From Natrinema marinum (GTDB lineage: Archaea > Halobacteriota > Halobacteria > Halobacteriales > Natrialbaceae), in contig NZ_CP100763.1 of NCBI RefSeq assembly GCF_024296685.1, forward strand, positions 744,001 to 808,000: a stretch of DNA of 64,000 nt, given 5' to 3'. A model generated the notes under the pieces. That model searched no databases, had not been told where the DNA came from, and was given only the letters and a program-made list of their open reading frames with translations. Positions 51,897 to 60,829 of the stretch are shown here, piece by piece (position 1 is the first letter of the stretch; the number at the start of each line of letters is the position of its first letter). The translations under genes were made by a program, and so were the position numbers.

Positions 51897-54800
51897 TCAC
51901 TCGAGTAGCAACGCGCAGGGCAGCGCCTCGGGGTCTCGAAGGCGAAGGAGGGTGTACGCCGGTCCGGCGACGCCGTCGAAGAACGTCGGGTTGCTGAACT
52001 CCGGTGCGTGTTTCGGCAGCGAGAGGACGCCGTCGCGGTCCCGGCGAGCGAGACACCGCCTTGCCAGTTCGGCCGCGAACCTGTCGTCGCGGCCGGTGTG
52101 TCGCTCGACGGAGAGCAGCGCCTCGACGCGACCGAAGTTCCCACAGCAGAGGTTGTCGAGGTGCGACGCTGGCGCGGTCGCCGTTTCGAGTAGCGCGTCG
52201 CAGGCGTCGGCGACGACGCGCTCGTCGCCGAGCAGTTCGCCGACGGCGAGCCGTCCGAGCGCCATCCCTGTCCGGCCGTGACACCACCGATCGTGGTAGG
52301 TGTCGGTCGCGACGGCGGACCGCGGCCAGTTGCGTCGGGACGGCGAATAGAGCGCCGACTCGAACGCGAGGACCTCACGCGTCGCCTCGGCGAACCGGTC
52401 GTCGTCGGTCGCCGCCGCGAGCCGAGCGAGCGCGTACGCGATGCCGCTCGAGCCGTGTGCGAACCCCGTGAGCGGAGCGTCCTCGTCGGTCGTCAGCCAG
52501 ACGCGGTGCCCGTCGACGACGGTACGGGCTTCGAGCAATCGCTCGCCACAGTCGACGGCTCGCCCGAGGACGCCGGCGTCGCCGTACCGTTCGTAGCAGG
52601 CCAGCAAGCCGAGTAGCGTCCCCGCGACGCCTTCGACGACGTCGAGCGCGTCGGCGTCGCGGATGGCACGGGCCGTCACCGCGTCGGTCGCCGCCAGCGC
52701 GGCGTCTCGGTAGCGCTGGTCCTCGAGGAGGTCCGAGACCGCCGAGAAGACGTAGACGACGGAACCGATTCCCTGCAAGCCGCCGTGGTCGACGGCGATC
52801 GCTTCCGTCGCGAGAGCGTCGGCGATCGGTGCGAGCGTCTCGTCGACGAGCCGTCGGTAGCGTTCTCGACCGGTCGCGTCGGCGAGCGCCGCCGCGGTCA
52901 GCGCGATCCCACCAGTTCCCCAGAAGAGAGAGCGATCCGCCGGATAGAAATTGATCCCCGATTCGGGGACGATCGACACCCAGCCGGGGCCGTCCGCTCC
53001 CTCGATCCGCGCGTCGACGACGCCCTCGAACAGATCGACCGCTTCCCGCTCGTACCGGATCGCGGGCGCGTCGGCCGCGGGCGGTGGCGCGCGCTCGGCC
53101 GTCGTCGCTTCGCCGAGCCCCTGACGGATCAGCCACGTCTGGCGTCGCCGGTCGGCGCGGTCCATCGCGTCGAGTCGCCGTCGAACCGCCCCGTAGCCCG
53201 TCTCGCCGGTGGTGACGTCGAGGCGCCCCCCGCGATGAACGATCGTCCGCTCGTCGGCGCGTGCGCCGAACCGCGGAACGTCGAGAGACCGGAGCGCCCG
53301 TCGCTCGGCCGCGTACAGCGGCCAGCACCTGTCCGATTCGATCGTCCCGTCGAAAAACGGCACCGCGAGCCGTTCGAACTCGACGGTCAGTCGCGCCCCG
53401 TCCCGGAGCGGGTCTCGAGCGGCCGCTGACCGGCGGATCGACGCGTATCGGCCGGTCGAGCGATAGATCAGCCGCGTCGCGACCCCCTCGATCAGTTCGG
53501 GGTCGGCGATTTCGGTCAGGAACTCCCCCGCTTCGTGTAGTTCGCGAACCGTCTCGTATGCCGATTCGAATCCGTCGATCACGGCGTCGGCGTGGACCGC
53601 CGGGGGCCGATCGGCGTCGCCGGTGGACGGCGTGTTGGTGCTCGGATCGGCCGTCACGGGCTCCATCTCGACCGTCATCACGTCGGTGTTGACCGCCTCG
53701 ATGGTCGGCCGGGACCGGTTCGGGAGACTCGTCGGCTCGCTGTCGCGTCCGAACCCGGCGACAGCGTCGACGAACCGCCCGCCGTGTGGCTCGCGGGGGT
53801 CGCCGACCGAAAAGGGGAGCAACACGGAGAGCAGAACGGAGCGATCGACGACCGCGCTCGCTTCGGTCTCGAACGGCTTCTCGGCCGGCTCGAGCGGAGG
53901 GTGAAACACCGTCTCGGCGTCGACGAGCGTCGGCGTCTCGCCGGTGGCGATGAGGTTCTCGTAGTGGCAGTCGGTGAAATCGAGGACGTACGCGAGACAG
54001 AGCAACGCCCCGGCTCGCTCGTAGTAGCGGTCGGCGGCGGCCTCGTCGGGGAGATCGCGATACTCGCACAGCTCCATCCAGCCGTATCCGTCGCGAGAGA
54101 GGAGCGACGGCGTCTCGAACGGCGGCGTCTCGAGGTGGTCGTCCAACCGATCGAGGATCGCGTAGAACGCGACCTCACCGTCGACCGGCCGCGGTTTGTA
54201 GACGACCGCGCCGCTCTCGAAGGCGACTCGAACCGGAACGCGACCGCCGGCGTGGGTGTCGTCGGTCAGCGGCTCGAGCGCCGTCACCGCACCGTCGACG
54301 CCGAACCGTCGACGCAGGGCGTCGCGATCGGCCTGCAACCGTCGGCACAGTTCCTCGAGCGCGCGCCGCCAGTTCTCGAGCAGGCGGACGAAGTGCCGTG
54401 CGAGCACCGGATACTCCAAACACAGGTTCTTGAATCCTTCCCCGAGCATCGCCGCGATGAACCGGTCGTAGTACGCCGTCGGCGGGTCGGATACCGCGGC
54501 GGGGTCCGCCGACGCCAGTTCCGAATCGTACACTTCGACGAAGCTCTTGAATTCGACGTACAGCGCCCGAACGCAGAGCGACTCGAGTCGGTCGACGAGA
54601 TGCGCTTCCATCGGCGAGACCGCGGACCCCGGGACGGTAGCGTCGGATACCCGTTCACGAGCGAAGTCCACGATCGCGGCGATCAACTCCCGGAACGGAG
54701 TCTCGTCGGGAACCGCGACGGCCGCACGGTCGTCCGCCGCGCTCGCCTCGACGTGTCGGACCAGCGCCGATAACGTATCGATCCAGTCGGGCAGCGGCTC

Positions 54801-55043
54801 GTCGGCGGGCCAGCGGGTCGCCGAGATCCGATCGCGGACGGCCGCCTCCGTGAGTCCGTCGCGCGCGAGCCGCCTGCGGAACGACTCTTCGTTCGGGAAC
54901 CGCTGCTTCCACTCCTCGAGGATCTCGTCCGGATCGATCGGCGGCGGTGACTCTGCGCTGTTCGGCGGGCCGTCGAAGCGTTCCGCGACAGTTCGTGCGC
55001 GCCCGGCGATCTCGCGTCGTTCCTCGTCGGTAAACACTGACAT
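51897..55043 (-). CDS. lanM: Class II lanthipeptide synthetase LanM
   Basis: 1048 residues, the usual LanM length. The N-terminal dehydratase half shows GAVVYKPRPVDGEVAFYAIL and LDFTDCHYENLIATGETPTLVDAETVF, the kinase-like phosphorylation/elimination site for Ser/Thr. The C-terminal LanC-like cyclase has GFAHGSSGIAYAL, RWCHGRTGMALG (C921, H922) and NLCCGNFGRVE (C966, C967). The CCG form gives three cysteine zinc ligands, a subgroup noted for broad substrate use. It modifies the precursor encoded just upstream at 55200-55361. Last gene of the locus on this strand; only 54 bp separate its end from the kinase start at 51842. Confidence 0.93.
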   Translation of the reverse strand: MSVFTDEERREIAGRARTVAERFDGPPNSAESPPPIDPDEILEEWKQRFPNEESFRRRLARDGLTEAAVRDRISATRWPADEPLPDWIDTLSALVRHVEASAADDRAAVAVPDETPFRELIAAIVDFARERVSDATVPGSAVSPMEAHLVDRLESLCVRALYVEFKSFVEVYDSELASADPAAVSDPPTAYYDRFIAAMLGEGFKNLCLEYPVLARHFVRLLENWRRALEELCRRLQADRDALRRRFGVDGAVTALEPLTDDTHAGGRVPVRVAFESGAVVYKPRPVDGEVAFYAILDRLDDHLETPPFETPSLLSRDGYGWMELCEYRDLPDEAAADRYYERAGALLCLAYVLDFTDCHYENLIATGETPTLVDAETVFHPPLEPAEKPFETEASAVVDRSVLLSVLLPFSVGDPREPHGGRFVDAVAGFGRDSEPTSLPNRSRPTIEAVNTDVMTVEMEPVTADPSTNTPSTGDADRPPAVHADAVIDGFESAYETVRELHEAGEFLTEIADPELIEGVATRLIYRSTGRYASIRRSAAARDPLRDGARLTVEFERLAVPFFDGTIESDRCWPLYAAERRALRSLDVPRFGARADERTIVHRGGRLDVTTGETGYGAVRRRLDAMDRADRRRQTWLIRQGLGEATTAERAPPPAADAPAIRYEREAVDLFEGVVDARIEGADGPGWVSIVPESGINFYPADRSLFWGTGGIALTAAALADATGRERYRRLVDETLAPIADALATEAIAVDHGGLQGIGSVVYVFSAVSDLLEDQRYRDAALAATDAVTARAIRDADALDVVEGVAGTLLGLLACYERYGDAGVLGRAVDCGERLLEARTVVDGHRVWLTTDEDAPLTGFAHGSSGIAYALARLAAATDDDRFAEATREVLAFESALYSPSRRNWPRSAVATDTYHDRWCHGRTGMALGRLAVGELLGDERVVADACDALLETATAPASHLDNLCCGNFGRVEALLSVERHTGRDDRFAAELARRCLARRDRDGVLSLPKHAPEFSNPTFFDGVAGPAYTLLRLRDPEALPCALLLE

Positions 55044-55175
55044 GGTTTCGGGGTTCGATGTCCGCTATCGGACGATCCGTGGCCGCCTTTCCGAACGCAC
55101 CTCGGACGCCTGGTTTGGCTTCTCGATGAACGGTATCGACGGGTGGCCGAATCGAAACCGAGAGCGACGCCGTCG

Positions 55176-55181
55176 AAAAAA
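55176..55181 (-). terminator. T6 run between precursor gene and lanM
   Basis: On the transcribed strand TATTTTTTCG follows the precursor stop by about 20 nt, after a small CGAG-TG-CTCG stem. Partial termination here would keep precursor mRNA in excess over lanM mRNA. Confidence 0.45.
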
Positions 55182-55199
55182 TACGAGCACTCGGTCCTG

Positions 55200-55361
55200 T
55201 TAGCCCCAACTCGAGAAGGGACTGCAGGTGAACCCGCAACCGTCGCGGTGGTCCGCGGTCTCTTCGTGTGCTTCGTCTTCGTCGCCGACCGTCGGCGTAC
55301 CGGCGAACTCGTTGTCGTACGCTTCCTTGCTGCCAGCGTCGCCATTGATTGCAACTGACAT
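55200..55361 (-). CDS. Putative lanthipeptide precursor peptide (LanA)
   Basis: 53 residues from ATG 55361 to TAA 55200, with an alternative start at 55373 (MAIAMSV). The leader is acidic (VGDEDEAHEETADHRD). The last 12 residues, CGFTCSPFSSWG, hold two Cys, one Thr and three Ser, as expected for a LanM substrate; the only cysteines of the peptide are in this core. No GG cleavage site is clear. It lies directly upstream of lanM on the same strand and downstream of a strong TATA box at 55387-55396, which favours the 55361 start. Identification is by position and composition; modification is inferred. Confidence 0.82.
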   Translation of the reverse strand: MSVAINGDAGSKEAYDNEFAGTPTVGDEDEAHEETADHRDGCGFTCSPFSSWG

Positions 55362-55386
55362 TGCAATTGCCATATGGTATGGGCGG

Positions 55387-55396
55387 ATATATTAAA
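55387..55396 (-). promoter_or_regulatory. TATA box TTTAATATAT of precursor gene
   Basis: An AT-rich box on the minus strand centred about 30 bp upstream of ATG 55361, giving an almost leaderless transcript. It is one of the strongest promoters visible in the window. Confidence 0.6.
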
Positions 55397-55561
55397 TTTT
55401 CCCTGAGACGGATTACGAACCGCATCCTCTCGAGAGCAACTCGAGTCTTCACGCACGAGCAACGCCCGGCGACATATTCGGCCGGTCGGGACGGACGGTC
55501 GTTGCGCCAGCGCACGGGCGGAGTCGGTGTGACCGCGACCGCTGCGGCTCACTGGTCGGCC

Positions 55562-56380
55562 CTAGTAGTGTCCCAGCAGTCCCTCGGCTCGCGCCCGCTG
55601 CGTGGCGCGGTGAAAACAATAGTAACCAAGCGCGAGATAGAACGCGCTCGTCGCGATCAGGAGGCCGAGCTCTCGGGCGGAGAACTCCCAGAGGCGGACG
55701 CCGTCGGCCATCGCCACCCGCGCGAGGTAACTCCCCTGAGCGAGCGGGAGCAAGCGCAGTGGAGGGAATTCCCGGACCGGTGCCGCGATGAGCCCGAGGA
55801 AGGCGAACTGGACGAGTTGGAACACGTTCTCGATCCGCTTGTATACGAGCGCCATGCCGGCGAAGAAGAACCCGACTCCGATCACCGACAGCAGCGTCAG
55901 AGAGACGAGCGGGACGACGGTCAGCGGATCGACGGTCAACCACCGCCCGGAGATGGCCATCATGGCAAGGAGGATGGCGAATCCCCACAGGAAGCTCAGA
56001 CAGACGTTCACCGCGGACTTCACGACCATGACGGTTCCGAACCCGTGCGGAGAGATGAACAGTCGCTCGAGCGTTCCCCACTCCGATTCCCGCGTGACGT
56101 TCCGGGCGAGCCCCGAGTACGCGGTCATCGAGAGCGTATACACGAACAACCCCACGATGATGCCGTCGAGTGAATCAGTCAACGCGGGGCCGGCGACCGC
56201 GCGTCCGCCAAAGAAGATGACGATGAAGAAACCGACCAGCGTGACGAACATGCTCGCCGTGTTCACCGGGTACCGTACGAGGACGGTCAGCTGCTGATGG
56301 AAGATCACTTTGAACAGCGCCACCACCGACGACCCCGCGAGATTCCCGTCCGCCGACGCGTCGTTCTCAGCGGTTCCCAT
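55562..56380 (-). CDS. ABC-2 type permease of lanthipeptide locus
   Basis: 272 residues with six membrane helices (for example MFVTLVGFFIVIFFGG and LLAMMAISGRWLTV), and SEWGTLERLFISPHG typical of ABC-2 permeases. It works with the ATPase encoded upstream, whose stop overlaps its start by 14 bp. Because it sits between the ATPase and the precursor-lanM genes on the same strand, export of the lanthipeptide or self-protection is likely. It carries no peptidase domain. Confidence 0.88.
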   Translation of the reverse strand: MGTAENDASADGNLAGSSVVALFKVIFHQQLTVLVRYPVNTASMFVTLVGFFIVIFFGGRAVAGPALTDSLDGIIVGLFVYTLSMTAYSGLARNVTRESEWGTLERLFISPHGFGTVMVVKSAVNVCLSFLWGFAILLAMMAISGRWLTVDPLTVVPLVSLTLLSVIGVGFFFAGMALVYKRIENVFQLVQFAFLGLIAAPVREFPPLRLLPLAQGSYLARVAMADGVRLWEFSARELGLLIATSAFYLALGYYCFHRATQRARAEGLLGHY

Positions 56381-57440
56381 CGCGGGACACCTCCGTGACC
56401 GCGCCGTCGTCGCCGTTCGCGACGGTCCGTCGCTCGCCGGCGGGGGCCGATTCCTCGCCTCCGGCCGACCGGCCCGTCTCCGTGAGTTCGAGGAAGATCT
56501 CCTCGAGGTCGGGCTGAAGGGACTCGATGCCCCGAATCTCCGACTCGGTCGCCCGGAGGATATCCATCACGCCGTAAATCGCCTCGTCGTTGGTGGCGGT
56601 GAACGTGACCGTAAACTGGTGGTCACCGTCCGTACAGTCGGCGTCGACGGCCCGCTCGAGCCGTCGGCGGGCACCGTCGTCGAGGGGACCGTCGAGCGCG
56701 ACTCGGAACCGCCGGGTGCCGAACATCTCGAGGAGTTCGTCAACCTCGCTGTGTTCGACGATCGATCCGTCGTTCAGCACGATGACGCGGTCGCAGACGC
56801 TCTCGATCACGTCCATGTCGTGACTCGAGACGACGATCGTCACCTCCTCGCGGTCGCTGAGCCGGCTCAGCTCCGACCGGAGTTCGAGCGAAGTCTCGAC
56901 GTCGAGCCCGAGGGTCGGCTCGTCCATGAACACGACGTCGACATCGCGCGCGAGCGTCGACGCGAGCGACACCTTCTGTTTCATCCCCCGCGAGAGCTCT
57001 CTGACCGGGGTGTCGGCCCGGTCCGCGAGGCCGAACTGCTCGAGGAGGGCGTCGTGGCGGGCCCGGAGCGCGCTCGGGTTCCGGCCGCCGATCCCGGCGA
57101 AGAACCGCAGGTTCTCCCGGACCGTTAGCCGCCAGTAAACGTTCCGTGCGCCCTCGAGGATCGCGCCGACGTTCTCGTAGGCGGTGCTTGGATCGTCATG
57201 AACGTCGACGCCGCCGATCTCCACCGTCCCGGCGTCGGGTAGCACCAACCCGAGCATCGATTTGATCATCGTCGTCTTCCCCGCCCCGTTGGGACCGAGG
57301 AGACCGATCAGGGAGCCGCGTTCGATCTCGAAGGAGACGTCGTCGACGGCCCTGACGACAGCGTCACCGTCTTCGAAGGTCTTCCGTAGCCCGTCCACTC
57401 GAATCGCGGCGGCCCGGTCGCTCGCGGAACCATCAGACAT
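56367..57440 (-). CDS. ABC transporter ATPase of lanthipeptide locus
   Basis: 357 residues. Walker A is LLGPNGAGKTTMIKSM, the signature is ELSRGMKQKVSLAS, Walker B is VVFMDEPTLGLD and the H-loop is VVSSHDMD. A C-terminal extension of about 110 residues ends in an acidic tail. No C39 protease domain is present, so it is not a leader-removing LanT. It pairs with the ABC-2 permease (14-bp overlap) and is the first gene of the locus in transcription order. Its role could be export or immunity (LanFE-like). Confidence 0.9.
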   Translation of the reverse strand: MSDGSASDRAAAIRVDGLRKTFEDGDAVVRAVDDVSFEIERGSLIGLLGPNGAGKTTMIKSMLGLVLPDAGTVEIGGVDVHDDPSTAYENVGAILEGARNVYWRLTVRENLRFFAGIGGRNPSALRARHDALLEQFGLADRADTPVRELSRGMKQKVSLASTLARDVDVVFMDEPTLGLDVETSLELRSELSRLSDREEVTIVVSSHDMDVIESVCDRVIVLNDGSIVEHSEVDELLEMFGTRRFRVALDGPLDDGARRRLERAVDADCTDGDHQFTVTFTATNDEAIYGVMDILRATESEIRGIESLQPDLEEIFLELTETGRSAGGEESAPAGERRTVANGDDGAVTEVSRDGNR

Positions 57441-57531
57441 TATGCCATTCTTGCTCTCGTACCGGGCTTAATTCTTCCGTCGGATCGAAGGGAGCATACA
57501 TCGGTCCCCGAAAGAGCCGGCGCCGAATCCC

Positions 57532-59976
57532 TCACTCGTCGGCTAACACCGACCGCGAGGAGTTGACGACGACGATGGTGCTGCTCGCGGCCATCGCGAC
57601 GGCCGCGAAGAGCGGATTGATCAGCCCCGCCGCCGCCAGCGGGATCGCAACGGCGTTGTACAACAGCGCCCAGGCGACGTTCTCGCGGATACGCCGCCGG
57701 GTCCCCGCCGCGAGCTCGAGCACGTCGGGGACGGCGCCGAGGTCGCTCGAGGTCACCACCGCGTCGGCGGCGTCGGTTGCGCGGGCCGTCCCGTGGCCCA
57801 GCGCGATCCCCACGTCGGCCGCGGCCAGCGCGGGCGCGTCGTTCGTCCCGTCGCCGACCATCGCGGTCACGTGCTCACGTGCGAGCCTGCGGACGGTCTC
57901 GACCTTTCCGTCGGGCGGGACGCCCGCGAAGACTCGATCGACCGCCGGGTGATCGCGGAACGTCGCCGTCGCGGCCTCGTCATCGCCCGTCAGCACGACC
58001 ACCTCGCGGTCGGCGACCGATTCGAGCACGTCGCGCCACTCCGCTCTGGTCCGGTCGCCGACGACGACGACGGCCCGCGCTCGCCCCTCGTAGCCGACGA
58101 CGACCGGGAGCCGTCCCGCCGCACGCGCGTCGTCGATTGCCAGCTCGAGGTCGGCCGAAACGGGGCCGACCAGCCGCTCGACGAGCGCGGGCGTCCCGAC
58201 GACGCATCGCTCGCCGTCGACGGTCGCGCTGACGCCCTCGCCGGGATGGCGCTCGAAGTCGGTCGGCTCGAGCGCGGGCTCCGGTTCGGTCGTCTCGTCC
58301 GCTTCCGGCGGCTCGAGACGGCCGCCGTCGGACGCGACGCCCGCGTCGACTTCCGCTCGGTCCGGCCGCTCGCTCTCGGCGTGGGCCACGATCGCGTCGG
58401 CCGCGGGATGTTCCGACAGTCGCTCGAGGGCCGCGGCGCGCTCGAGGGCCGCGGGCTCGCCGCGGACCTCGTGGACGGTCATCTCGCCGGCTGTCAGCGT
58501 CCCGGTCTTGTCGAAGACGATCGTCTCGACGGCCGGAGCCGACTCGAACAGGGTCGCGTTCGCCACGACGATCCCGCGCTCTAAGGCGTCGCGAAGCCCG
58601 GAGGCGACCGCCAGCGGCGTCGCCAGCCCCATCGCACAGGGACAGGAGACGACCAGCACCGTCAGCCCCGTCAGCACCGCGTCGCCGACCGGCGTCCCCG
58701 TCGCGAGTCGCCAGCCAGTGACGGCGGCCGCGAGCGTCAGCACGAGCGGGACGAACACCGTCGCGAGCCGGTCGGCCAGCCGTTGGACGCCCGGCGTCGC
58801 ACTCTGGATCTCCCACATGAGCGTCGCGATGCGGTCGAGCGTGCTCTCGGCGTCCGATCCGACCTCGAGGACGAGCGCGCTGTCGGTCACGATCGCGCCG
58901 CCGACGACTCGATCGCCCGGCTGCTTCGTGACCGGGAGGGACTCCCCCGTCAGCACCGACTCGTCGACGGCCGCGGTTCCCTCGCGGATCGTCCCGTCGA
59001 CCGGGATGCGCTCGCCCGGCTTGACGACGACCTCGTCGCCGGGCTCGAGGCGATCGACCGGTACCGTCTCGGTCCCCTCGGGGGTTCGCCGGGTCGCGTC
59101 GCGGACCTGCGCGGCGGTCACGTCCGCGAGCAGCCGGGTCGCGCGGCGCTTGATCCGGCGCTCGTAGTAGGTCCCGAGGCTCACGACCATGATCACGGCG
59201 ACGGTCACGTCGTAGTAGAGGTGGGTGCTTCCCGTGACGAGCGCGACCGTGCTGTAGGCGTAGGCCGAAACGGCCGCGATGGCGATCAGCAGATCCATGT
59301 TCGGCTGGCCCACCCGCAGGCTGACGTACGCGCCCCGGAGGACGGGGTAACCGGTGTAGCAGAGCACGCCGGTCGTCAGCAGGCCGATGATCGCCATCGG
59401 GAGGTAGATCCCGACCGGTGAGGTCGCGTCGACCGAGAGGATCCCCGTCTCGATGCCGACGTAGCTCGGATAGAGGTAAAACAGGTACCACGGCATGATC
59501 AGCATCGTCAGGAAGCCGCCGACGAGCAGCCGCTGGACCAGTTCCTCGTCGGCCCGCCTCGAGCCCGCCTCGCCGTCGCGAAACCGCGCCTCGTAGCCGT
59601 ACCCCGAGAGCGCCTCGGGGAGGTCGCCCTCGGCCAATCGGTTGGGGTCGTAGACGACGCGAGCGGTGTCGGTGGCGTAGCTCGCTTCGACGGTGAGGAT
59701 TCCATTTTCCTCCTCGCCCAGCAGGGAAACGAACCCCTCGCAGGTCGCACAGTGCATCCCCTCGATCGCCAGAAAGGTCTCGGCGGCGCCGTCAGGAACC
59801 TCGCGCTCGGCGGAGTCACCCGCTCGCTCGACGACGCTCGAGCGGTCCACGCCGTCGACCTCGGCGAGCGTCTCGTGGACCTCGAGACAGCCCCGACAGC
59901 AGAACGAGCCGTCGACGCCGTCGGCGGTCACCGGCCGCTCGGGCGTCGGGAGCCCGCAGAGCGAACAGGAACTCAT
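57532..59976 (-). CDS. Copper P-type ATPase, CcoI/FixI-like
   Basis: 814 residues. N-terminal CSLCGLPTP and [10 protein letters not shown] form a putative metal-binding domain, then an HMA domain with GMHCATC (C76, C79). Eight membrane helices follow with the copper CPC motif ([15 protein letters not shown]), the phosphorylation site VFDKTGTLT, the ATP-site SEHPAADAI and [10 protein letters not shown]. The double N-terminal metal domain is that of CcoI/FixI, which supply copper to oxidase assembly. It has a CGAAC-AC-GTTCG element 48 bp upstream, linking it to the respiratory genes. Confidence 0.92.
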   Translation of the reverse strand: MSSCSLCGLPTPERPVTADGVDGSFCCRGCLEVHETLAEVDGVDRSSVVERAGDSAEREVPDGAAETFLAIEGMHCATCEGFVSLLGEEENGILTVEASYATDTARVVYDPNRLAEGDLPEALSGYGYEARFRDGEAGSRRADEELVQRLLVGGFLTMLIMPWYLFYLYPSYVGIETGILSVDATSPVGIYLPMAIIGLLTTGVLCYTGYPVLRGAYVSLRVGQPNMDLLIAIAAVSAYAYSTVALVTGSTHLYYDVTVAVIMVVSLGTYYERRIKRRATRLLADVTAAQVRDATRRTPEGTETVPVDRLEPGDEVVVKPGERIPVDGTIREGTAAVDESVLTGESLPVTKQPGDRVVGGAIVTDSALVLEVGSDAESTLDRIATLMWEIQSATPGVQRLADRLATVFVPLVLTLAAAVTGWRLATGTPVGDAVLTGLTVLVVSCPCAMGLATPLAVASGLRDALERGIVVANATLFESAPAVETIVFDKTGTLTAGEMTVHEVRGEPAALERAAALERLSEHPAADAIVAHAESERPDRAEVDAGVASDGGRLEPPEADETTEPEPALEPTDFERHPGEGVSATVDGERCVVGTPALVERLVGPVSADLELAIDDARAAGRLPVVVGYEGRARAVVVVGDRTRAEWRDVLESVADREVVVLTGDDEAATATFRDHPAVDRVFAGVPPDGKVETVRRLAREHVTAMVGDGTNDAPALAAADVGIALGHGTARATDAADAVVTSSDLGAVPDVLELAAGTRRRIRENVAWALLYNAVAIPLAAAGLINPLFAAVAMAASSTIVVVNSSRSVLADE

Positions 59977-60018
59977 CTCACGGTCGATACTCGCCGACGC
60001 GCCGGGTAGGAGTAGTGC

Positions 60019-60030
60019 CGAACACGTTCG
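60019..60030 (-). promoter_or_regulatory. CGAAC-AC-GTTCG element upstream of copper ATPase
   Basis: Exact element, centre 48 bp upstream of the ATPase start at 59976, the same spacing as before the DUF2249 and CcoN-like genes. Confidence 0.65.
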
Positions 60031-60089
60031 CGGTCCCGTGGCCGCTCGAGGCGCTGCGCCGCGGCCGATCGGGGTCGGTTCTCCCCTCG

Positions 60090-60206
60090 CGGCGCATCGC
60101 CGAACCTTCGGAAATCGCCGGCGCGGTCGCGTTCCTCTGTTCGGCCGACGCCTCGTACATCACGGGCCATACGATCCCGGTCGACGGCGGCCAGGCGGCC
60201 GACTGA
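60090..60206 (+). pseudogene. C-terminal remnant of a short-chain dehydrogenase
   Basis: The frame reads [20 protein letters not shown] then [15 protein letters not shown] and a stop. This is the standard last 38 residues of an SDR enzyme, with no NAD-binding or catalytic part upstream in any frame. It is a gene fragment left by deletion or recombination. The upstream bases are the regulatory region of the copper ATPase. Confidence 0.8.
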
Positions 60207-60216
60207 GCCCCCTCTC

Positions 60217-60651
60217 TTATCGCCGTACGCGCCGCCCGCCGGTCACCGCCAGTCGCCACGGGAGGACGAACGCGAGTCCGAGCGCGGCGTTGACCAGCAG
60301 GAACGACGGGGGCGCACCGCCGGGGAAGAACGACGACGCGCGGATGCCGCTACCGAGCAGGGTCGCGGCGAGCCACGCGACGACGACGACGGCGACCGTC
60401 CAGCGGAACGACTCGAGCGCCCGACCGCGATACGCGCCAAGCGGCGGGGCGACGACCGCCCACGCGAGCACGAACGGCGTCGCCGTCCGGAGGGTGTGTG
60501 CCGGGTACGCCCACGGCTCGATCCCGTGGACGAACAGGCCGAAGCCGAGGAAGGCAGTGACGACCGCCGCGTCGGCGACGGCGAGGGCGACGACTGACGG
60601 TTCGGAGGCGACTCGGCCGACCGGGTTCGGACGCAGGCGAAGTTCGATCAT
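60217..60651 (-). CDS. DUF3054 membrane protein
   Basis: 144 residues with four membrane helices (VVALAVADAAVVTAFLGFGLFVHG, FVLAWAVVAPPLGAY and others) and the pattern HTLRTATPFVLAWAVVAPPLGAYRG that I associate with DUF3054. Function unknown. The start MIELRLRPN at 60651 is the only good one. An imperfect CGAAC-GT-GTTCC element lies about 130 bp upstream. Confidence 0.82.
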   Translation of the reverse strand: MIELRLRPNPVGRVASEPSVVALAVADAAVVTAFLGFGLFVHGIEPWAYPAHTLRTATPFVLAWAVVAPPLGAYRGRALESFRWTVAVVVVAWLAATLLGSGIRASSFFPGGAPPSFLLVNAALGLAFVLPWRLAVTGGRRVRR

Positions 60652-60775
60652 GGCTCTCGAGCGGCGGCCACCGCACGCGGTCCGGGGAGTGGTGGCGGTT
60701 GCGACGGTCCACGCCCCGGACGCCCGCGGTGACGTTCGTTCGGACCGACGGCGACCAGTGACGGGACTCCTTCCC

Positions 60776-60787
60776 CGAACGTGTTCC
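60776..60787 (-). promoter_or_regulatory. Imperfect CGAAC-GT-GTTCC element
   Basis: One mismatch to the window consensus. If used for the DUF3054 gene, transcription would begin near 60736 and leave a leader of about 85 nt; spacing is less regular than at other copies. Confidence 0.4.
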
Positions 60788-60829
60788 GGTCGACGGACGC
60801 GGGCGCGTGGGACCCTCGAGCAGAGGAGG

